A stretch of DNA of 64,000 nucleotides, from positions 320,243 through 384,242 of the forward strand of contig CP093829.1 of NCBI GenBank assembly GCA_033063855.1, read 5' to 3'. The notes under the pieces are model-generated. The model ran no database searches. It was given only the letters and a program-made list of their open reading frames with translations, and was not told the origin of the DNA. How positions within the stretch are numbered: position 1 is the first letter of the stretch; each line of letters starts with the position of its first letter. Made by a program: the position numbers and the translations under genes. This DNA is from Smittia aterrima. Its lineage: Eukaryota; Arthropoda; Insecta; Diptera; Chironomidae. This document shows positions 9,398 through 23,454 of this stretch, one piece after another.

Positions 9398-12300
9398 ATG
9401 ACAACAACAAATAAAGACTTCGTCTTGTTCAAATCGCAGGATTGTAGCTACGTTTCATGTTACTGGTGAGTGTTTGGAGCTAAAAGATTTTTTTCGCGAG
9501 TCGAAGCTCAAATCGCTGTTCTTGAGCCATCAAAAATTCACGAGCAAAGGAGGAGAAAAGTTCTTTGACGATTCTCTTTTGCTTCCACCAGAACAGTGAA
9601 TTATTGATGAAGCTCAGCATCTGAAATCATTCGAGAGAGAACGAGAACTGGACGTGAAGAAAGGTTTAAAGCGACACAAAGTCGTGGAGGACCCTGCAGG
9701 GTAGAAATAAGAAACATTGAAACCCGCTTTGAAAGAGGAGAAACTTTCGTGTTGCGCTTGTGGAAAAGAAAGTGATTTTCCGAGCCTCCCGCTGAAAAGA
9801 GAGAGCGACTTAATGTTTCTCCGTTTTGAAAGCTCCTTTGAAAGGGAACAAGCAAATCTTGCGGATTAAACTAAGACAACAAACAATGACATGATGAGAT
9901 TGCTTATAGTTGTTAAACACCTCAGTCACGCTTAACGTCGTCATAAAAAATCAGCGAGACAAACCACCACTTGAGTCGGAATTATTCGCTTCTCGCTAGT
10001 TTCCTTTCATTTCTTCTTCCGGACGAGTTTTCCTTTGTTGTGGATGTTTCAAGTCAAGGGAGACCTGTTGATTAAAAAAATGCCACGGCAATTACATGTC
10101 GGCGTCAAAGAAAATCAGTCCAAACATAACATTAAGACCGGAAAAAAGGGAAATATCGAATAAATTATTTTCATTTCCTAAAATTATTTAATTGCTGGCT
10201 AATGAGCTGGAAACTTTGATGCCGTCGACTGACTTCTGTCGTCATTTTTGATTGTTGACTAAAGTTATTATTTAATAAGTAATGTTTTTATTTTAATCTG
10301 GTCAACCTTGTTTAATCAGATCATTTATATTTGTGGCAATAAGCGTTGAGAGTTAAGAAAAAACGTCTCAAATTTTCGTCGTAAAAGTCTGAGAGTGTGA
10401 AACAAAATCTATTTTTGGAATGTTTAAATGAAATTTTTAAGAACAAAAAAAAACTAAAAATAATTTTTTTTAAGAAAAAGAAAATTTATTTTATTAACTA
10501 AAATTAAAAAAAAAGAAAAAAAATTGATGATAACGATGGGATTCGAACCCATGCCCTTTACGGACTAGAGCCTAAATCTAGCGCCTTCGACCACTCGGCC
10601 ACGTTACCTTCACGACGATCCATGAGGAATGTCGGTGTCAGAGAGCTTTGGCAGAATGCTTATTTAAGATGAAACTGAAACGGCGCAGAACAGAAAACGT
10701 TTCAATTATCTTTCCGTTCCACTGAAAAGCTCATCCAGAGCTATTTTTTATGAAGAAATATTTTTTATCAAGAAATATTTTTTTATTGGTGTACTGTTAA
10801 CCTCGTTAACTGACGTTTATCAATAAATCAATAGCCCAATGACAAGAAATCAGACTAAGTACGTCCAAACAATTATTTCTTAATGAGTCCTAACTTTGAT
10901 TTGTGATGAGATATTAAACCTAAATAATATATTTTAGTTAATTCACCCACTTTCTGTTTTTCGTGTCAATTGACCATAAGACTTTGTGACTTAGAAGGTC
11001 AAATGAATTTTACGAGGATAATTAAAGTGTTTTCTGGTGAAAATCATTATTTTATTATCGCTCATTCCATCCCGTCGACCGCAAATCACATTACGAAAGC
11101 TTTTACCTCCATTCCCCCAAAATTATTGTTGTTTGACCTCTGTAAACTTCCCTTTTGTTGATTTTACTCGATTCTACGGTGAGCTTTTGATCGTCAAACA
11201 TGTTTAAATAGAATAATTTTGTTAGGAAATTCGTTCAAACAACCAAAAAGTTTTTCTCTCAAAAATTTAATCAGGACTTTTCAATCGCGTAAACGCTTTG
11301 AATATTGTTGTGTCTTATCCATGAGAGAGAAGAGAAAAGAAAAAAATCATAAAATCCGACTCGCATAAATATTTAATTAATTTTCTAAATGAATTAAGGG
11401 GAAGAAATATTTCATGTACATTTCTTCAACCCAGAGATGTAGCAGAGAGATGAAGTTAATTAGATAACGAACCACTCGAGGTTGCTTGGAGCAAAAATTG
11501 AAATTGATTTCTGCCGTGTGCTGCTTCAGTTCTCTCTCATGAAAGCTTCAAAAATTTCAAATGCCAAGCGAATTCCCTTTAGCATTAAGTGAGAGCGATT
11601 GCAAGAAACTTTTCCTTAGCATCTTCATCTTCTTCCTCTTTTACGGATCTTCAACTTTAAAATAACAAATTTTATCAAGGTCACTGATCCAATTTGTCTC
11701 GAGGGATGATTTCGAAAAGTAATTAGAATTCCCTTCCATCCTGTCGCTTCTCGACTATTCACTTTGAAGTTGCTGATAGATAGAGTGATTGCGGTTGCCT
11801 GGAATATGAAGACATGAAAGGCTTTTTAAACCTTTAATTACTTGAATGCCATGCCGAGGATGATATATAGGAATAAGTGAATGAGTCTATGTACGAGCAT
11901 TCGGTCATGATTTATGTTGATTATACTCGAGGAATTCACTTCTAACGCTATAACGGGAATGGACGAGGGTAATTTCTGTGCCTGTTTTATGCTTTTCAGT
12001 TATCAAGTGCAAGCAATCAGATTTCATAACAAAGAAAAAAGAAAGCTCCGCTTGTCGAGGAGAAGCAAAACAGCGCAACCTCAATTAATGGCTTAAGAGA
12101 CTCAAAAGCTTTTAAAACATGAGTAGGAAAACTTTTGCCTGCCACAACGAGTGCTTCTCGTCTCCCACTTAATTCATTTATAACAATTTAATTTTCATTT
12201 TCTATCTAAGTTGAAGTACTTTACTTCGGTTTGTCAGTTTATCCAAACAACTCGACCAAACGACCATGCGTGTAAAATGGATTGTTTAGCAGATTTTAAA

Positions 12301-15300
12301 GCTTGTCGCTTATCGACGGTCCGAGTTAAATGGAGCGAGCATATAATCGAAACCTCCTCCTCGTCACGAACAGTAAATTGGCCGTTTAATGATTGTAAAC
12401 AAACGAAATTCCCACTTTACTCCTCATCTTTCTTATTTATAGATAGAACATACGAAATTGATAACCTCATGCGCTATGTTTCAAATTAATGAGCGGTAGA
12501 GTGTAGGAAATTTTTAATCACGATTCGGGTTCAACGTCGAGTCAGCTTGCTTGCTGCTCCAAATAAAAATTAAGCATGAAAGCGTTTCTTATCAAGATGG
12601 GAGAGAAATATTTTTAAATTATACATTTCAAGAGGCAGCAAATATAATTCTCCCCCGCCCATTCTCCCGCCTTCCACTTGCTAGCGATCATGCACGCACA
12701 CACATAGATCTCATGTGAAACAAGCATAAAGGACGCGTGCAGTTGGAATATTTTATTTTTATTACACAATTTCCGTTCAAACACTCGAGAAGCGGCATGA
12801 GCTTAAAATGAATAAAAGCTTTCGTCATCGATTGCAAAGTCCAAGAACCGGCGACGTAAAAGCTCTCGAATGGAGAGTCTCGCATGATATTTTCTGGGTA
12901 GCTTGGCATATTCGATTGTAACATCATTTCAGGAATAGAATCTTTTTTTACTTGTCAATAGCTTTTGGAAACATTGAAAGGATGGAGCAGATTGAAAACC
13001 AATTCAATCAAGAATCTTGATTCAAGATACAATCAATGAAAGTTTTATTGTGCTTTTGATGATTTTCTTGTTGAAGTGCTTCGCGATCTTTTTGTCTCTA
13101 GGAATTGCTTTCATCGCGATGACACTTAAGCTTAATCTACCTTCAAATTGAAAACTTATGTTTGTTAAATTTACCTTTCCTCTGCTCTGTTATACATGAG
13201 CTAATGAATTATCAATTGATTCAAATTTATGCAAAGCTCACAAGAGATAAATTTTCTCTTCAACATATTCGACAGATTTTTCGAAACTTGATTGTGAACA
13301 TGATAAGCCAAATCACTTCGCCTCAATGTAAGGAAGAAGATTTAAATTCCTTGGATAGATTCCAGAGGAAATTCTTCTCAATCAAGACGAGATCATAGGA
13401 AATTGGTGGTTTAGCTTTCCGTCGTGAAATTTATCGAACATGTTGTGTTGTGTGTTGACGATGTTCGAGCGTTCTTGGTAAACGATATCAAATATTTATG
13501 TTTACTCTGCAAATATTTTCTCACATCGTTTCGAATGTTTTTCTCGCTTATATTTTTGAAAGAACTTTAAATTCTAACTAAACGAATGAACTCGACAGAT
13601 AGCAAAATGGAGCTGCTGTCATTCAATGACAAAGTGAAACGACAGAAAATAAAATTTCAACAACACTTGATCCAGCATGAATCGTCATTCTTCTCGTGAC
13701 TAGTTCATCTCTTTATTGAGACCGTGATTTTGATTAGGGAAATTCGTGGAAGAGCTTTTCAAAATCATTTTCTTTATTAGAATTCTCGGAAGGTTTTCAT
13801 CGATTAATTTTAAAATAGCAATTCATCATCGTTCGAAGAATTAAAGTCTCTTATCCTTTTGAAAATATGAAATACAAAGGTTTAATTTCATTGGTCTTCT
13901 GACGATTGGTGTCTAACACACGAAATTACATAGAGCTTAAGAGTTAAGCTGGAATTTTCCTTTCGGTATTCTCGTTAGGACCTAAATTAATCTGAAGTGT
14001 TGATTAGATTTGACAGCTAATTAACACGCCCGCAAATCTGATTAAGACTAATCCGATTTAATCGATTCGAATCGGCTTAGTCTTATTTAATCCGTAGTCT
14101 AAAATTGTCGAAGAAGAAACAACGTCAAGAATTTAATTTCGTCTCGTTTACCGCAAATCTTTTGATGAATCGGTAATGAGAAACGAATTTCACTTCAAAG
14201 GAGTTTTTTTTTCATTTTTTTTTATTGTTGAAACTTAATCGGAGTTTGTTTGAGGCGTCTTTCTTTCTCTGAGTTGTTTCTTTTTAGCCCAAAGCGACAA
14301 AAAAAAAAGCTCTTTGAAACAAATTGCGAAACTAACGAGATGGTTTCGACGATAGCGGAATTTGAAGACGAAGAAAATGCTAAAAGAATGCAGCGACCAC
14401 TTAAGAGTGAAGTCTCGATCGTAGCAAAAAAAGCTCATAACGATTTACCATCAACATTTCTGTTGATGTTGTGCACATTTCGCTTTAATTAATTTTTTTT
14501 TCTTTCTTTTTCATTCCAGCGAGGAAAATGTATGGAAGTTGTGCGAGCAAGTGAAGAAGCAGAATCCAAATGAATTATCAAAATGTTATGCGGTATTTGT
14601 GTCGAATGAACGAAGGACAGTGCCGCTCTGGAGACAGAAAGCAGGACGAGGCGAGGACAAATTAGTTGTTTGGGTAAGCATGTCGTTGCTCGCCAGGAAA
14701 AAGACCAACTGAATTCTCTTTAAATCTACATTTACGCGACATTTCCATGCAGCAAACATTCTCTCTTTTCTATCGTCAGCATGTCGCTTGATCCAATACA
14801 AATAATTTGTATTCAAAAGGCAGCAACATTGTGTGCTGAAGCTTTATTCCTTCTTCTTCTGTATTCGTGGCTTCGATTTAAATAAAAAAAATCCTCTCCG
14901 GAATCTCGTTTCACAATGAGTCTAATCTTCATTACTTTCCTCACTTACGTCGTACAATAAGGAAATTTACATTTTTCCGAAGTTTCATAGATTTAGTGTC
15001 GTCTGTTTGCTTATCAAGTTGAAAATGTTTGACACTCGCTGAAGCTTTCAAATAACTTTCTTTCCCAAATTTGAAACCGAAAAAGAAATCAAAACATTTG
15101 ATTAGAATTTCGGATGAAAGCTGTTCAATTACTCTTTCTTTCTCGAGCCGGAATGAAAATGTTAAGTAAATTAGCATTTCCGAGCCACAAAGTCTGCGCC
15201 TTAAATCGGGGCTTTCGTTGAGAGAAGAAAGATGGAAAAAATAAACATTTTCTCAAGCCTTCTTTCTTCGAACCTTTTTCATTTCTCTCCGCTTTGCAAA

Positions 15301-18300
15301 AACATTGAAAAATCTTTCTTTGCTTCCAGGACTATCATGTCTTTTTCATGCATAATCCATCGGCAAATCGATGCTTGGTGTTTGATTTGGATACAACTCT
15401 ACCATTCCCAACGTACTTTCATAAATATGTAACGGAGACATTTCGCAGTGATTATGCGGTTTCAGAGGATCATCATAGGTAAGTAGATGAAGAGAATTAC
15501 AGGAATTTCAATGTGAAGCTTGAGAGACTTTAACATATAATAAGGATTTTGAAAAATTTACACAAGAAAATTTGATTTGTAATACTGCACTCTCTTGAAA
15601 AAAGCAAAGTAGCATAATTGAAGCGAGAGATTGAGTTTCACCTCATTAAAGAAATTTGTGAGTACACCGTCTTCTACTTTGACTCTAGTGAAAGACGATG
15701 CTTCGTTATGTGGCTCAATATCGTTATTTATTGTTACCGTAAGCGTTTCTCGCTATAATGTATGGTGGATGTGATTATCAAGTTGAAATTAAACCAATTT
15801 ATCTTTTTTACCGCGAGCAATGACAAAATGTTCTGTGTCGTGTCGTTGCAGGTTTTTTAGGGTAATTCCAGCAGAAGTTTATCTTTCGACATTCTCATCA
15901 GATCGAAGACACATGCGACGACCTGACGGATCGTGGATAAAACCTCCTCCATCTTACGCACCAATACAAACAATGTGTAAGTAAACGAGCCTTCAAATAA
16001 ATTACTGACATGTCTCCTTCTGGCGCGGGACGATTTTGCCAGCGTGAAACGTGAGCTATCGACCTATCATCGAACTTTCTCCGAAATGACAATCAGTTAT
16101 GATGTCTCCAGTTCACCTTTTCCCTTCTTGCTGAATTCGTAATGCCCCCGGAAAGAACGAGAAAACTTTTCCAATGAAAGACCTTGACTTCGTTACGATG
16201 AGAAAAAGCTTGTCATTGACAAACATTGTAACAACCTCACAGAAAATGTTTCCAATGGCATCGAATGAACTTTACTGTTGTTGAAGTCCTTGTATTTAAG
16301 CGAACTTTGTGTTTGTACACAGGGGATCATTAATTAAATAATTGAAACGTATGATAACGGGGCTCTTTCATTCACAATGTATAGGCAAGAGTTGAATGAC
16401 TGTTGAGAGACTATCCGCGTGAATAAGCTTTTATATTTCCAATGAAGCTTTCCGGTTTGCTTGTTCAATGCCGAAGCAAATTTAATATGATTTGTATCGC
16501 GAGCACGACGTCGAATTTCGAGCATGAGGATTTGTTTGAAAGGAAAGGAATCCATAAATCAATCGGCATAAAAATTGTTGAATCACGTTATGAGAAAAAG
16601 AAGAATGTAAGTTGATCAGTTCGTGTACGCCTAAAGCTTTCTTTTTCCTTCTGCTCTGATACAAATATCAATATCACTCTAACAACTCAATTTCACGTGA
16701 AGAAAAGTTAAGAACCTCAACGGGCACTCAACTAGTAGAAGTTTGTTTGTGAGATTGTTGCTTCAGCTTAAAGCTGTCAGGCATAAAATTTGAAGAGAAA
16801 TAACACGAATTTACATTTTATTCGCTATTTTGACGAGTGGAAAATCCTTTTCGACTGATGCTGGAAAAGAAGGAAGGGCTGCACTTAATGTGAACAAAAT
16901 AATTTGACCGCTTGCCACGAATTCGTTTTATTTTATGTTTTTTGGCCACGTACGAGGCGATGAATAAATTCATTCGGTCAACACAATTCTAATTAGCTCA
17001 CATGAGATGACGACAGACAAGAAGAAAACTTCAACTTTTCTATATGAATGTAGAAAGTTTTGATCCTGTTGAGGTCGGCCACAAATTGGCATGTGGAAGG
17101 GGTTTATGAATCTATTTGACCGAAAGCTCATTGAAATGTTGTTCTTTCGCCTCTCAATCCTTTTTCCTTTTAGTTGAACTTTCAATTGACTCAAAAAAGA
17201 AAACATTTCTCCTACTTTCACGGTTGATTGTCTTTTCTCTCGACACAAAACCAACCAACCGAAGGCCATGAAGAAGAGCTTTTAATTACCATAGAGAAAT
17301 GGAGTGAGAGAAAGAGAGAGAGGTTGTGAGGCCGGCGTAATGAAATGGAAATGAAAGGCTTTGGCGGTGGTGTGAGAATAAATAAACATGTTTACACATT
17401 GGAATAAGGATTTTTCTGCCTCTGTCATCACCCACTCGTGAAATGCTTGTTGAAGTAAAGCGAGAAGATCCGGATGAGAAGAAGAAGTCAATTCCCAATC
17501 ATTCACACGCTCTTTTGACGGCTCATTTCAATGAAACGCTAACTGAATATTTTTTGGCAATTTAAATTTTCGCGAGCTTTTGTTGGTCGTCGTCATTGTA
17601 GGACTCTCGATTAATTAGCTTTCTCGTGAATTAGGGAACTCATTTATGTTGGCATTCCCTCATCCTCGACTTATTTACTGTTGCCATGGAAAAACGTCGA
17701 CAATCACTGTCAGACGGGATGAACTTAACGAGTCGTGGCGAATGCGCGCGTGAAAGATGGCGCAAAGATAATTCACTCATTGCGGAGAGTTTCGGGTCAT
17801 GGGCAGAAGGGAAATGAAACAGAAGTGATAAGATGAAACAGATTGTGTGTAAAAAATGACTAACCAAGAAACACTCGTGTGCAAAAAGGGATTCGCATCG
17901 ATGGAAATCTTCTCGTGACTGCCTTGTCATCACCGAAATAAAATGTTGTGACAAGCACTTCAACAAGAAGTAAGAAGCTCATCTTGTTTAAACGTTCTCG
18001 GAAAATGGAAGGCTTTCGGGCATGTTCCTAAGCAAATTACGTTGTAGACTCGTTCTCGAATATCCTCTAGATAACCTGAGAAGACAAAATTCAATCGACG
18101 CTTGTTCAAATCACTCAAGTCTCAAGAACGACATTCGTAGAACTTACAAGACTGATTGAATTGAAGAAAGACTTTGATTTCTTGAAACCATCACTTACAC
18201 TTTCAATACTAGGAAACATTAATTTTCAAATTCCTGACAGTTACACAAAGCTCCGTGCGATCCATTTATTTGCGTTAAGATTTCTTCTTAACTTCATAAT

Positions 18301-19707
18301 AATACAAAAATATGTTTTATGATTCTATGTTTACATCTGTCAGTAACTTCTCCCTCTTCACTTGCTGGAGATGAAGAAATGAAACGGCAACTAAATGGAA
18401 AAGCTAAGCGAGAGCCTCACGAGGAGAGCAAGAGCAGCAAAGTTTTCCTTTTACACATTTTAACGACCCCATGAAGTTAATAAATAAATAAATTTCCCCC
18501 ATTCACCGTGAAGGGAAATATTGTTCTTTTGGCGATGAAAGATGTGAACGAGAGGAGGCAAAAGTCGGGCCATTCGACATTAAATATCATCCTCGAAATG
18601 AGAAATTACGGATGGAGAGAGAGAGATTTCTTCTTGGTATCGCTGTCGTCATCACACTTTTTGGATGCTTAATGGGATGACTTTAAGCGCGCTCAGCAAA
18701 CAAATTAGGTTGGGAATAATTTCCTCGACGATTGTTGATGTTTAACGATATTTATTTCAAGGCGAAAGAAGGTTTTTTTTACGATGGAGGCTCCATTCAA
18801 GAATTCCGTTCGAGAAATTTCTCAGATTTTTACGTCGCTCTCGGAATTTCGAAGGCGAAGAAATTGCGTGCGAAAGGTCATGTTGGAAAATTCATTATCG
18901 CGTGATTGTCGCTAACGATTCCTCGCTTGAGCTTCGGGTAAGCGAGAAGGAGAAACTGTTGCACGAGTGGGCGAGCTCTTTTATGCCTTCATAAATCGAC
19001 TTAAGTCAAAAACGATTATATTTGATTTCCAAATTGAATTTTGCTGAGCGTAACGAATTTTATTATTAATAGCTTTTGAAAGGTGCCTACTTCCTGTCCT
19101 CTTGACACGTTGAGAAAGCTCTGCGATAAGAAAGTCTCGGAAGATTTATATTTATAACACTGCAATCTGTTTGCACGACGATGAAGAATATTTAAACTTC
19201 TTCTATGATTTCGACTGAAAGTTTAATTAACCGTGAAAAATTAGATTAATTCCTTATTGTATCGTTTTGTGTAAATATCCGTCAATCAATCGGGGATGGA
19301 AGCAGCAATTCGATTTATTTCCCTTTTGTTAGCACAGCGTTTCCGCTGATGGCAAAATTGAGACGACGACGGTGAAAGTATTGAGTTTCAAAGGCAAGGT
19401 TGACGAAGATGGTAATCGATACAGAAATGAAATGATGGTAACTGAAAGTTTTTGATGAAACAAGGAACGACATCCTTAAAGCTTAATCAATGATTCAACA
19501 AACTCGAATATCAACAAACTTCTTTCTGCTTATCTCATATGAAAACTTTTATTTTATTCCGTTTTAGCCAATCCGCATCGCTTGGATGATTTTATATGCA
19601 TGAAGCCTGGCAAAGACAAGCCCGGTACCGTTTACGATCTGCTCCACTTCGTTCAACAATTTTTTAAATCGAATATAGATAACAACAACACAAAAACTCA
19701 GAACTAG
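9398..19707 (+). CDS. tun: Protein N-terminal glutamine amidohydrolase (WDYHV family)
   Basis: Exons: 9398-9465, 14520-14673, 15330-15478, 15852-15976, 19568-19707; all in frame, 211 residues, close to fly (tungus) and human NTAQ1. The enzyme deamidates N-terminal Gln to Glu, feeding proteins into the arginylation branch of the N-end rule; it acts as a soluble monomer in cytosol and nucleus. The family's triad is visible: Cys23 in SCYCEEN, His77 in WDYHV, Asp93 in VFDLDTT. Other conserved blocks are CYAVFVSNERRTVPLW, PTYFHKYVTETFRSD, SSDRRHMRRPDGSW and the C-terminal LDDFICM. The first exon is only 68 nt and was found by matching the SYVSCYC motif before a GTGAGT donor; the 5.05-kb intron 1 splits the Cys23 codon. 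Intron 4 is 3.6 kb. AATAAA follows at 19894. Confidence 0.93.
10528..10608 (-). tRNA. tRNA-Leu (anticodon TAG)
   Basis: Full cloverleaf on the minus strand, 81 nt including discriminator A. Acceptor stem GGTAACG pairs with CGTTATC (one G-U). The D-arm begins TGGCCGAGTGG (box A). The anticodon stem CTAGA/TCTAG closes the loop TTTAGGC, giving anticodon TAG that reads CUA. A long variable arm follows, as expected for a leucine tRNA, then the T-arm with GGTTCGAATCC (box B). A run of Ts follows on the minus strand within about 10 bases, a Pol III terminator. It has no intron and lies inside Ntaq1 intron 1, antisense to that gene. Confidence 0.96.
13988..14093. promoter_or_regulatory. Cluster of six TAATC/GATTA sites with an inverted repeat
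   Basis: TAATC or its complement GATTA occurs at 13988, 14002, 14040, 14049, 14059 and 14088, six times in 106 bases; two are the full TAATCC recognised by K50 homeodomains (Otd/Otx, Pitx, Bicoid class). The middle sites lie in a near-perfect inverted repeat: left arm 14043-14058, right arm 14070-14085, one mismatch, 11-base loop. It sits in Ntaq1 intron 1 about 430 bases before exon 2. An enhancer is a reasonable guess; it is unproven. Confidence 0.35.
14674..15329 (+). other. Ntaq1 intron 2 (656 bp)
   Basis: GTAAGC donor and TTCCAG acceptor. Nothing further is recognised; the open frames on either strand look like chance. Confidence 0.8.
15977..19567 (+). other. Ntaq1 intron 4 (3.6 kb)
   Basis: GTAAGT donor and TTTTAG acceptor. 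It is AT-rich with many short open frames on both strands, none resembling a family. No RNA gene or mobile element is recognised. Confidence 0.8.
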
Positions 19708-22700
19708 AAGTTCTCTCGACTCGATTTGATAAAGCAGGTTTACGGATCATCATCAGCATGTTCTCAAAATGCACAAAATTTATTTATCTTCTTCCCACGT
19801 TTCGTCGCTTAGTTATTCAAAGACCAACAAAAATGTACAACACGATGATCCCGCTTTAAGTTGTCCGTGTGGATGGCTTGCAACATTTATTCCAATAAAT
19901 TAATGTCTCGTGTAGCTTTTTCACACAAAACAAAAGCGGGAGCTTTAAAAACTCTCGAGCACACGATGATGAAGGCGAGAAAGAAATAAAAACAACAAAT
20001 TTTAATCATTAAAAAAGCTTTCATGTCGAAGGGTTGAAGAAAAAGAGAGAGAGCGAGTGGCATGAAAAATATTTTTATCACCTAAAAAAGGAAATAAAAA
20101 GCAACGAGAATAATGAGAAAATATGAGCAAAAGTTCTGACGTTCACCGCCATCGTTCTCAGCCTCAACCTTTCGACACGACAAGTGATGATAGTGGAACG
20201 AAATGCTCCACATTTTCATAAAAGTTTTTCGAATTATAAACGAAAAATATCGCTAAAATATAAACATGAATGAACATTAATTGTGATAATTAACGCATTT
20301 CATAATTTTATTATGATTTATTGTTCAATAATAAAACAGCAAAACCTTCAGTGTATCACTCACAAAAAAGAACAAAGAACTTAGTTCTTGCAATGTTTTT
20401 CTCTTGTCGTTACTTGTTTCTCAGTTTAAATGGCCTACAAAAATGTTTTAAACTATCGGAGTTATAAATTTTAAAGTTTGAATTCTAAGAAAATGAAAGG
20501 AGCATCATTCGACTTGTGTATGAAAGCTCCTAAGAACGATTGAGTGTATTTAATATTTAAAAGTGAAGAAAATATTTCAAAAATTATTCGAGTGTGTAAT
20601 CTTAAGGCACAGCAAACACTGAAAATGAATTTCACGCAAGCAGATCAATCGACTCAATAGATTACGATTGTAGATTTTTTACATCAACAAATTACAATTA
20701 ACGACCCGTTGACAAGCGCGTGTTGAATAAAATAGATCATAATCAATAATTTTTCGAGCCTCTCTCTGTCTTGTGTCTGAGCAAATATTTAATCGAGGTT
20801 TTACCCTTTGCCTTTCCACTCTTCGAAGAAATCTAATTCCAATCCACCCATACACACACTCACTCAAAAAAGATTAAGCTAAAGCCTAAGAAAATTCGTC
20901 GACAAGTAAATATTTGCTTGAAATTTTCTCTTATCTATTCAATTCTTCCGCCATCAAATCGCTCCCTTCTTGACAGAACAAACTTTCTTATTCTTCTCTT
21001 ACTAGAACCGTAAGCTTCCTCGTGAAAACAAAGTTTTAAAAGGAAAAAGATATTTCTATTTGCATTTTATGAGAAAATTGAAATCTTCATTCGCAACTAG
21101 AAGAAAAGGATAAAACATTAAGTTCATAAAAAAAATTCTTTCGAGAAAATATTTATTTACCATGCTTGCGGACTGTTTGCTTAATATCGGGCCATTCTCT
21201 CAAAGCTCGAGAGTCAAATGAAAAGAAATAAAAGTTTATTTGTTCATTTTTGAATGTTGTGCTTACAATCTAGAGGACATGAAAATTATAGTTATGTATT
21301 TTTAAAGTCGAAAGCTCTCAAGTGCTTCTCTCTCTCGCCAATGACCTATTCTGAACCTGTTAGAATTAAATGATGAACACACTACGCTCGTTTGAATCGT
21401 TTTCCATTTTCGCAATGTAGCGAGAACTCTGTTGAACAAGAACTAATGTTAACATTTATGAAATGAAAAGTTAATCTTATTGCAATGAGAAGTCGAGTTT
21501 ATCGAGTTATGTTAGAAATGAAACTATTATCTCTTCTTCGCTGAAGAATCTTTACGATTTAAGTTGTTTACTGTAGATTTTTCATGATTTTACAAGAAGT
21601 GAGAAACCACAAGCCTACAAAACAGTTAAACAAAATCAACAGTGAACGTTGAAAGAGAAATTATTATCGACTGACTGTTGGATCTATGATCAGACTCTAC
21701 TTCAGAGAAATCAAGAACATTTTACAATTTAAGCTGATTTTGTCTTATCTTATCAACTTAAATCTAATTGACGACATTTAAGCTTTAGGCTTGCTGAGTC
21801 ACGACCTGATTTTAAGAAAAAGGAAATCAAAGAATTGATTGAGTCAACAACAGTAAAATAAAATTATATTCAACTCTTCCCTCGTTTCTCAAACAAGAGC
21901 ACAACTTAATTTCCAATATTGTTGACATAAAGCATTTACAAAACGTATTTCTTGAAAGCAATTCTCTTCAACAATCACGACAGCAAATGGGCAACGCTAA
22001 TGAAGTATTCTTTTTCCATATTGTTTATGTCTCGAATCAAAAATGAAATTCAATTGATTACGACTCGGATTAAATTTAAATTAACATGGAAAAGAAATAA
22101 AATACTTATTACTGTAATTAAAATAAAAAGACAATGGAAGATGTTGAAGCAAATTTGCTTGAGAATAAAGAAAAGAAAAACTAATTCGCCATTTATTAGG
22201 GATTCATTTCATATTTACCGCAGACGTCACAGGAAAAATTTAAAAATGCTTAAGTTACTAAGTAAGTCTGTTGTTTTTAGTTCAAGCAGTCGTAACGGTC
22301 GTTTTTATTTCAATAGCGACATCTGGCGTTTCTATGTTCAACAACTACCTGGTGTCAAACCTATGAAGCTATTCCTCTAATATGAATTCTCGCAATCTCT
22401 TAAATTTTTTCTCAGTTCTCATTCAGCTTCGGTGGAAAAACGGTCACAGTAAAATTAGTCCCCACAATAAATTTTGAATTACCTTTTTATAAAGTATCCA
22501 TAAGAATCGAAGAGAAAAAGCATCTTAGTTGGAAAAGTGTTTTGCGAAATTGATGTTGAAAAGTTCTTCGAAGAAAATTAGCAGTGAAAAGCCTGAATCA
22601 AATCAAAATAAGCGAAGGAAGCCGTGAGGAGAAAGGAAACTATTAATAGCAATCAGTAAAGCCGTCGAAAATTATATCCAAGAGAGAAATTAAAATTTCT

Positions 22701-23454
22701 CTAGTGAAAAGTTCTCGTACGTTGTTAAACAAGCAATTGCATTTAAATCCAAGTTCAAACATCGCCCCTGTAAAAATGAATGGATATACAGACATGGAAA
22801 ACAGCCGGTAAGTGTCGCCCTTATCTATCACTCCACTTAATGTTATTTTTTGAGTCATGAGACTTGCGATCTGTTCGCGGAATTCCGCTGATTATATTCG
22901 CTAATTGAATCTGACGAAATAGTGAGTCAAACGAACATCATGTCAATGGACATAAATTTCTTCCTTACGCGAACCTTTTATTCCCTCAGAACAATTTTGA
23001 TTGTGTTAGGCCGTTTAATATATATCGTACGAGATATTCTGGCCAATGAGAAGACGAGAAAAGCACGCGACTGGAAAATCGCATGATGTTTTGGAAAAAT
23101 CGATGGAAAATATGAAGAAGATTGGAAAAGGCGTTGGACAACTTGAAACTTAAAATTTCTCGACTGTCTGGCTTCTTATGCAAGTTACCGGGGGGCAGCT
23201 GGTTCAGGGGCTCGAGAGGTGTGTGCATATTTGATTTACGAAGCTTAACGATGAAAATAAAAAATTCATGTGAAGGCCGCGCTCCAAGCAGCAACAAAGA
23301 GAGCGCTTATTTCAATCAGGTTGTGAGGTGAAATTTTCCAAGCAAAAATATCATTCCAGTGCTCATTCCACGTCTGATAAGAACAAGTGATTCAATGCTT
23401 GATATCTTTCGCTATTCACTCTACTTCTTATTCGTATGTAAACTTCTGATGCTC

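Larger units (their letters stand above)
9466..14519 (+). other. Ntaq1 intron 1 (5.05 kb)
   Basis: Donor GTGAGTG at 9466, acceptor TTCCAG ending at 14519. It holds an antisense tRNA-Leu (10528-10608), a 12-bp palindrome ACCCTGCAGGGT at 9690-9701, and a cluster of TAATC sites with a stem-loop near 14040. The other open frames inside it (for example 9601-9855 minus, 12211-12489 plus, 14250-14492 plus) have no family likeness and no splice support. Confidence 0.85.

Noticed and set aside
21952..22380. 142-codon open frame, plus strand
   Set aside because: Lys/Arg/Ile/Phe-rich low-complexity translation, no domain motif, no promoter or splice context; expected by chance in AT-rich DNA.
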